From positions 62,001-126,000 of the forward strand of contig JAMPXJ010000008.1 in NCBI GenBank assembly GCA_023701205.1: a stretch of 64,000 bases of DNA, read 5' to 3'. This stretch comes from Oligoflexia bacterium (GTDB lineage Bacteria; Bdellovibrionota; UBA1018). Made by a program: the position numbers and the translations under genes. The first letter of the stretch is position 1. Every line of letters starts with the position of its first letter. Shown here in pieces: positions 60,796-64,000 of the stretch. The notes under the pieces were generated by a model. That model saw only the letters and a list, made by a program, of their open reading frames with translations, was not told the DNA's origin and did no database searches.

Positions 60796-61713
60796 TCACT
60801 GCCGCGACCGCCCCGCCTGCCACTCTCCCTCTTTCAGCGGCGAGAGATCACCCTTGAAGCGGCGATGGATCCATAGCCACTGGTCCGGATGGGCCAGAAT
60901 ATCTTTTTCCATCTCTTTCGCGTAAGTCGCCGTGGCTGCGGCGATCTCATAGGCCGCGTCCCCTCCGACGCTCCCCTTCTGCAAAGCCGGACGAATCTCC
61001 ACCACGAACCGTCCTTCCGGTGTGCGGTAATTCAGGACCGGAAGCACTGCGGCACCTGTCCTCCGGGCCAGGGTGGCCAAAGCGGTGCTGGTTCCCACCG
61101 CGACGCCGAAAAAGGGCACGCGTACCCCGACCGGCGCCCCCGCGTATTGATCGAGCACGAAACCGACCGTGCCGTTGACCCCGAGATGCCGAAGCACATC
61201 CTTCAAGGTTCGGGGCTCGTATGTCGCGCGCACACCGCAGCGCCCGCGCCCCCGCTCGATCGCCCGATGCAGCCAATCGGGCTTCAGGCGCTTGGTAACG
61301 ATCATCAAATCCATTCCGCCATGGAGCGATCCGGCGGCCGCCATGATCTCCCAGTTCCCGACATGACTGGAAAGAAAAATGACCCCTTTTCCGGCGGCCT
61401 TCGCCTGGCGCCAGTTCTCCAGGCCCCGAAGCTCGGCATTTTTCAGCACGAAACGGCGCATCGGTCCGAAGAGCGCGATGATCTCGAAGGCCAGAGCCCC
61501 CAGATGCCGGTAGGCCTCTACGAAGATCCGCTCGCGCATGGCCGCCTCCGCCGGAAAAGCGATCTCAAGATTCCCACGGACGACCGCTGCGCGAAGGGAA
61601 AACGCTCGCAACAGCGCTCCGAGAGCCGTTCCCCAGGCCCGGCGCAAAGTCGCAGGCATCAGGACATACAACCAGGCCACGCACTTCAACAACGGAAGGA
61701 GGATCAGCCCCAT
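60796..61713 (-). CDS. Lysophospholipid/lipid A acyltransferase (LpxL/HtrB family)
   Basis: The protein has 305 residues from ATG 61713, overlapping the lpxK stop by 10 bp. It has an N-terminal membrane segment (GLILLPLLKCVAWLYVLMPATL) and the catalytic H-x4-E motif in SSHVGNWEIMAAAG. FVLDQYAGAPVGVRVPFFG follows, then the late WLWIHRRFKGD, where LpxL has WxHRRFK. It transfers a secondary acyl chain to lipid A precursor. The direct neighbours lpxK and lpxB support that role. Confidence 0.88.
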   Translation of the reverse strand: MGLILLPLLKCVAWLYVLMPATLRRAWGTALGALLRAFSLRAAVVRGNLEIAFPAEAAMRERIFVEAYRHLGALAFEIIALFGPMRRFVLKNAELRGLENWRQAKAAGKGVIFLSSHVGNWEIMAAAGSLHGGMDLMIVTKRLKPDWLHRAIERGRGRCGVRATYEPRTLKDVLRHLGVNGTVGFVLDQYAGAPVGVRVPFFGVAVGTSTALATLARRTGAAVLPVLNYRTPEGRFVVEIRPALQKGSVGGDAAYEIAAATATYAKEMEKDILAHPDQWLWIHRRFKGDLSPLKEGEWQAGRSRQ

Positions 61714-62636
61714 ACGATTCGCTCCCACTCCGCCTGGCCTTTTTCGAAGACCAGCTCCGGCTCGAGCATCAACGCATCCTGGGCGGGAATTCCCATAGCC
61801 CGCCATTTCACGCCATCCTTGCCGGTCGTGGCGAGCCGGCAGCCCTCCGCTCGCGCGGACCGCACGAGCTCCTCGACCCATCTTTTCTCGTATCGAGCAT
61901 GGTCTTCACGCGGAAAGTGCCGGATCACCTCGTAGCCCGCGCCGCGAAACGACTCCAGGGCTGCGTGCGGATCGCCGACTCCGGTCACGAGCCAGATCCG
62001 GCCCCCTTCCTGTTCAGGCGGCGGAAGACGATAACGGGCTTTGACGAGCGGCCTTCCCCGGGACTCCGGCAGTGTTTCACCCTTCGTCCAGACCAGCAGA
62101 TCCGCGCGCTCGAGTGCGGCGGGATGCTCCCTGAAAAAAGACTCTCCGAAACGGGTCGAGGTGATCGCCACGATCTCCAGATCCTTGGCCACGCGCACGT
62201 TCTGGAAACCGTCATCGAGAATGGCGAGATCGAAAGCCTTGCCGGCGCGCCGCCTCGCCTCGCGATACCGGGCAGCGCGATCCGCACCGACGCCGATCAC
62301 CGCGTCCGGCGCAAGGCGCTGGAGCAGGGCCGCCTCGTCTCCGCAGGCTCGCGGGTCCGCCGGCTCCTCGCCCGGCAATAAGGTGCCGCCCGCCTTTTCC
62401 CACCTTCCGCCATAACCGCGCAGCAGGATCACCGCCGAAAGGCCCCGCTCCGCGGCCTCGCGCGCGACCCTCGCAACGAGCGGAGTCTTGCCGGTCCCCC
62501 CTGCCTGGATGTTTCCCACGCTGATCACCCGGGTATCCAGGCGTTCCGGAGTCACCGCGCCCGCGCGCTGCCCCAGTCGCGCAAGGCTCGAAAGCCCCGA
62601 CCAGATCTGCGATCCTGCCCAGGTGAGCGCGCTCAT
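61704..62636 (-). CDS. lpxK: Tetraacyldisaccharide 4'-kinase
   Basis: The 310-residue protein has the P-loop VGNIQAGGTGKTP (Walker A, residues 41-53). RGYGGRWEKAG follows, then the GDEAALLQRL segment, LDDGFQNVRVAKDLEI (Walker B-like, with the catalytic DDGFQ) and TTGKDGVKW near the end. It phosphorylates the 4' position of the lipid A disaccharide at the inner membrane. Its start overlaps the lpxB stop and its stop overlaps the acyltransferase start. Confidence 0.93.
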   Translation of the reverse strand: MSALTWAGSQIWSGLSSLARLGQRAGAVTPERLDTRVISVGNIQAGGTGKTPLVARVAREAAERGLSAVILLRGYGGRWEKAGGTLLPGEEPADPRACGDEAALLQRLAPDAVIGVGADRAARYREARRRAGKAFDLAILDDGFQNVRVAKDLEIVAITSTRFGESFFREHPAALERADLLVWTKGETLPESRGRPLVKARYRLPPPEQEGGRIWLVTGVGDPHAALESFRGAGYEVIRHFPREDHARYEKRWVEELVRSARAEGCRLATTGKDGVKWRAMGIPAQDALMLEPELVFEKGQAEWERIVWG

Positions 62637-63862
62637 GGCGACCCCTCCTGCAGGCCGGTTCCGTGCTCCAATCCCACGACGTCGAGCACCTCTTCAGCGG
62701 CCCTCCTGCTCGGACTCATTCCCCGCGTTCCGCCCAGGAGGCTTTCGCGCAGCCGCGCCATTCCTCCCGCAAGGCGCTCGCGTTTCGCCTCATCGAGAAA
62801 AAGACTCAGGACCTCCTCGCTCAACGCTTCGGGGGTCGCCGCTTCGAGCACGATCTCGCGCATGAGATACTCGTCACGCGGCTCGGTGCCGCAGGCCACG
62901 AGATTCACCAGGCCGACGGGGCCCCGATAGCGGATCAGCCGCCTGAAGATGAAGCTCGTGAGGAAATTCGTTCGATAAACCACCGCGTGCGGGCACCCAA
63001 GAATTCCCGCCTCGAGCGTAGAAGTGCCCGACTTCACCAGGCCGGCATCGGCCGCGATCAGGCACTCATGCGCATCCCCTCGCGACACCTTGATCTCGAG
63101 CGACTCACGCCCCGTGATCCCGAGTGCCTGTGCGGTGAGCGGAAGCGGGACGAGGACGAGCAGCCGCTCCGTCTTCTCCAGCATCCCGCGCTCGCGCAGC
63201 CCGAGCGCCACCCGCTCGGCCGCTTCTAAAAAAAGTTCCACGTGATTGCGCAGCTCCGAGGGACGGCTCCCCGGCATGGCCACGAGCACGCGGCGCCGGG
63301 AATCGATCCCGAGCGCCATTCGGGCCGCTTCGCGAGTCAGGCTCAGAGGCAGCTCATCCAGCAGCGGATTGCCCACATAACGCACGGGCAATCCCGCCCG
63401 CCGGTGAAACTCCTCCTCGAAGGGCAGGATACAGAGCACCCTCGTGAAGAGCTCCCGGAGCACCGTCACCCGCTTCTTGCGCCAGACCCACACCTTCGGG
63501 GGAATGTAATAGATCATCGGCACCCCGATCGATCGAAGCCGACGCGCCAACCGGAAGTGAAAATCGGGATAATCGATCACGATGGCGACCTCGGGACGCT
63601 CCCGCGTCGCCTCGCCGGCGATCCTCGCGAGTGCCCTGAGAATCCGGGGCAGCCGCCCCAGAATCTCGGTAAAGCCCATCGACAGCAGCTCCCGCGCATC
63701 CACGATGGTCCGCAGCCCCTCGCGCTGGAGACACGGGCCGCCCACTCCGAAAGCGTCCACGGTCCCGATACCCCGCTCGCGCGCGAGCGTGCGCAGGGCC
63801 TTTAGCAGCTCCGCGCCGTGCATATCCGAGGAAGCTTCTGCGGCGGAGATCAGGACCTTCAT
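62633..63862 (-). CDS. lpxB: Lipid-A-disaccharide synthase
   Basis: The protein has 409 residues from ATG 63862, preceded by AAGGGGG. It opens with VLISAAEASSDMHGAELLKAL, where LpxB has the GExSGD region. It also has VDARELLSMGFTEILGRLP, VIDYPDFHFRLARRL, YYIPPKVWVWRKKR, AMPGSRPSELRNH and VKSGTSTLEAGILGCPHAVVY, which together are the GT19 signature. It joins UDP-diacyl-GlcN and lipid X. The stop overlaps the lpxK start by 4 bases. Confidence 0.94.
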   Translation of the reverse strand: MKVLISAAEASSDMHGAELLKALRTLARERGIGTVDAFGVGGPCLQREGLRTIVDARELLSMGFTEILGRLPRILRALARIAGEATRERPEVAIVIDYPDFHFRLARRLRSIGVPMIYYIPPKVWVWRKKRVTVLRELFTRVLCILPFEEEFHRRAGLPVRYVGNPLLDELPLSLTREAARMALGIDSRRRVLVAMPGSRPSELRNHVELFLEAAERVALGLRERGMLEKTERLLVLVPLPLTAQALGITGRESLEIKVSRGDAHECLIAADAGLVKSGTSTLEAGILGCPHAVVYRTNFLTSFIFRRLIRYRGPVGLVNLVACGTEPRDEYLMREIVLEAATPEALSEEVLSLFLDEAKRERLAGGMARLRESLLGGTRGMSPSRRAAEEVLDVVGLEHGTGLQEGSP

Positions 63863-63873
63863 TCGCCCCCTTT

Positions 63874-64000
63874 TCAGCGAACGCAGCCCGCCTCGCTCGA
63901 GCGGATGAATGCGACGAATCTCTGGATCTCGGGATACTCCCCGTACTGCGACTCGATCTCCAGCAAACATTGCTCCTTCTGGATATCGTGCCGCGTCCAC
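63874..64000 (-). CDS. lpxA: UDP-N-acetylglucosamine O-acyltransferase, C-terminal end only
   Basis: Only the last 41 codons are visible; the gene continues beyond the right edge. The tail (QYGEYPEIQRFVAFIRSSE, then AGCVR and stop) matches the C-terminal end of LpxA, where YPE, FxxFI and RS are common and follow the beta-helix and helical domain. It ends 11 bases before the lpxB start, as in many lpxA-lpxB operons. The first acylation step of lipid A synthesis would be encoded here. Confidence 0.72.
   Translation of the reverse strand, partial: WTRHDIQKEQCLLEIESQYGEYPEIQRFVAFIRSSEAGCVR

Noticed and set aside
1..64000. CRISPR arrays, tRNA or rRNA genes, insertion sequences, prophage
   Set aside because: None was seen by reading both strands: no regular direct-repeat arrays, no T-loop-like GTTCGA motifs in cloverleaf context, no transposase or integrase motifs. 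A tRNAscan/Infernal run would be needed to exclude small RNAs fully.

Overview
The window is about 64 kb of high-GC, densely packed bacterial chromosome. The organism is a didermic Gram-negative: it has lpxA (partial), lpxB, lpxK and a LpxL/HtrB-type acyltransferase, a heptosyltransferase, TolC-type and MtrB-type outer-membrane proteins, and the peptidoglycan-recycling ligase Mpl. It makes menaquinone by the classical route (menF-menD-menH, ubiE/menG, a long-chain polyprenyl diphosphate synthase) and carries several multihaem c-type cytochromes. The mixture of HD-GYP, HDOD, PEGA-type Ser/Thr kinase, bacterial Rsm22 and pseudopilins suggests Bdellovibrionota or a related lineage once placed in Deltaproteobacteria. 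That placement is inference; no rRNA or tRNA gene was seen.

Layout. 1-8 kb: a truncated methyltransferase, then divergent blocks for chorismate use and menaquinone synthesis, and a Cys/Met-metabolism PLP enzyme. 8-17.4 kb: a regulatory block with a SpoIIE-type phosphatase, HD-GYP, HDOD, a STAS-like/coiled-coil pair, an OmpR-type regulator and a membrane Ser/Thr kinase with PEGA-like repeats. 17.8-24 kb: a four-gene pseudopilin-like operon whose first protein carries a coiled coil of about 310 residues, ending with a secreted EF-hand protein. 24-31.5 kb: two respiratory cytochrome loci. One encodes a monohaem cytochrome and a tetrahaem NapC/CymA-like quinol oxidase. The other encodes a decaheme MtrA/DmsE-like cytochrome, an MtrB/PioB-like porin and another monohaem cytochrome. 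Mpl and a serine hydrolase lie between them. 31.7-37.7 kb: a chemoreceptor divergent from the decaheme operon, pterin dehydratase, L,D-transpeptidase-like protein, dolichol-phosphate-mannose-type glycosyltransferase, ssb and an Rsm22-family protein. 37.8-43.1 kb: an efflux operon in which the RND permease and the TolC-like outer-membrane factor are one continuous reading frame. 43.6-51.2 kb: rsmB, sppA, a metal-binding periplasmic protein, rpsA, a glutaredoxin-like protein and a hairpin-rich noncoding stretch. 51.3-57.3 kb: a KAS III-like protein and a translationally coupled lipoprotein-peptidase/phospholipase-D pair. 57.4-64 kb: the lipid A/LPS operon, running off the right edge in lpxA.

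How it fits together. Menaquinone made from the left-hand genes is the expected electron donor for the CymA-like protein. From there electrons could pass through small periplasmic cytochromes to the decaheme/porin pair and out of the cell. No outer-surface MtrC-like cytochrome is visible here. The features most worth following are the RND-OMF fusion, the porin-cytochrome conduit, the pseudopilin operon and the lipoprotein-peptidase/PLD pair.
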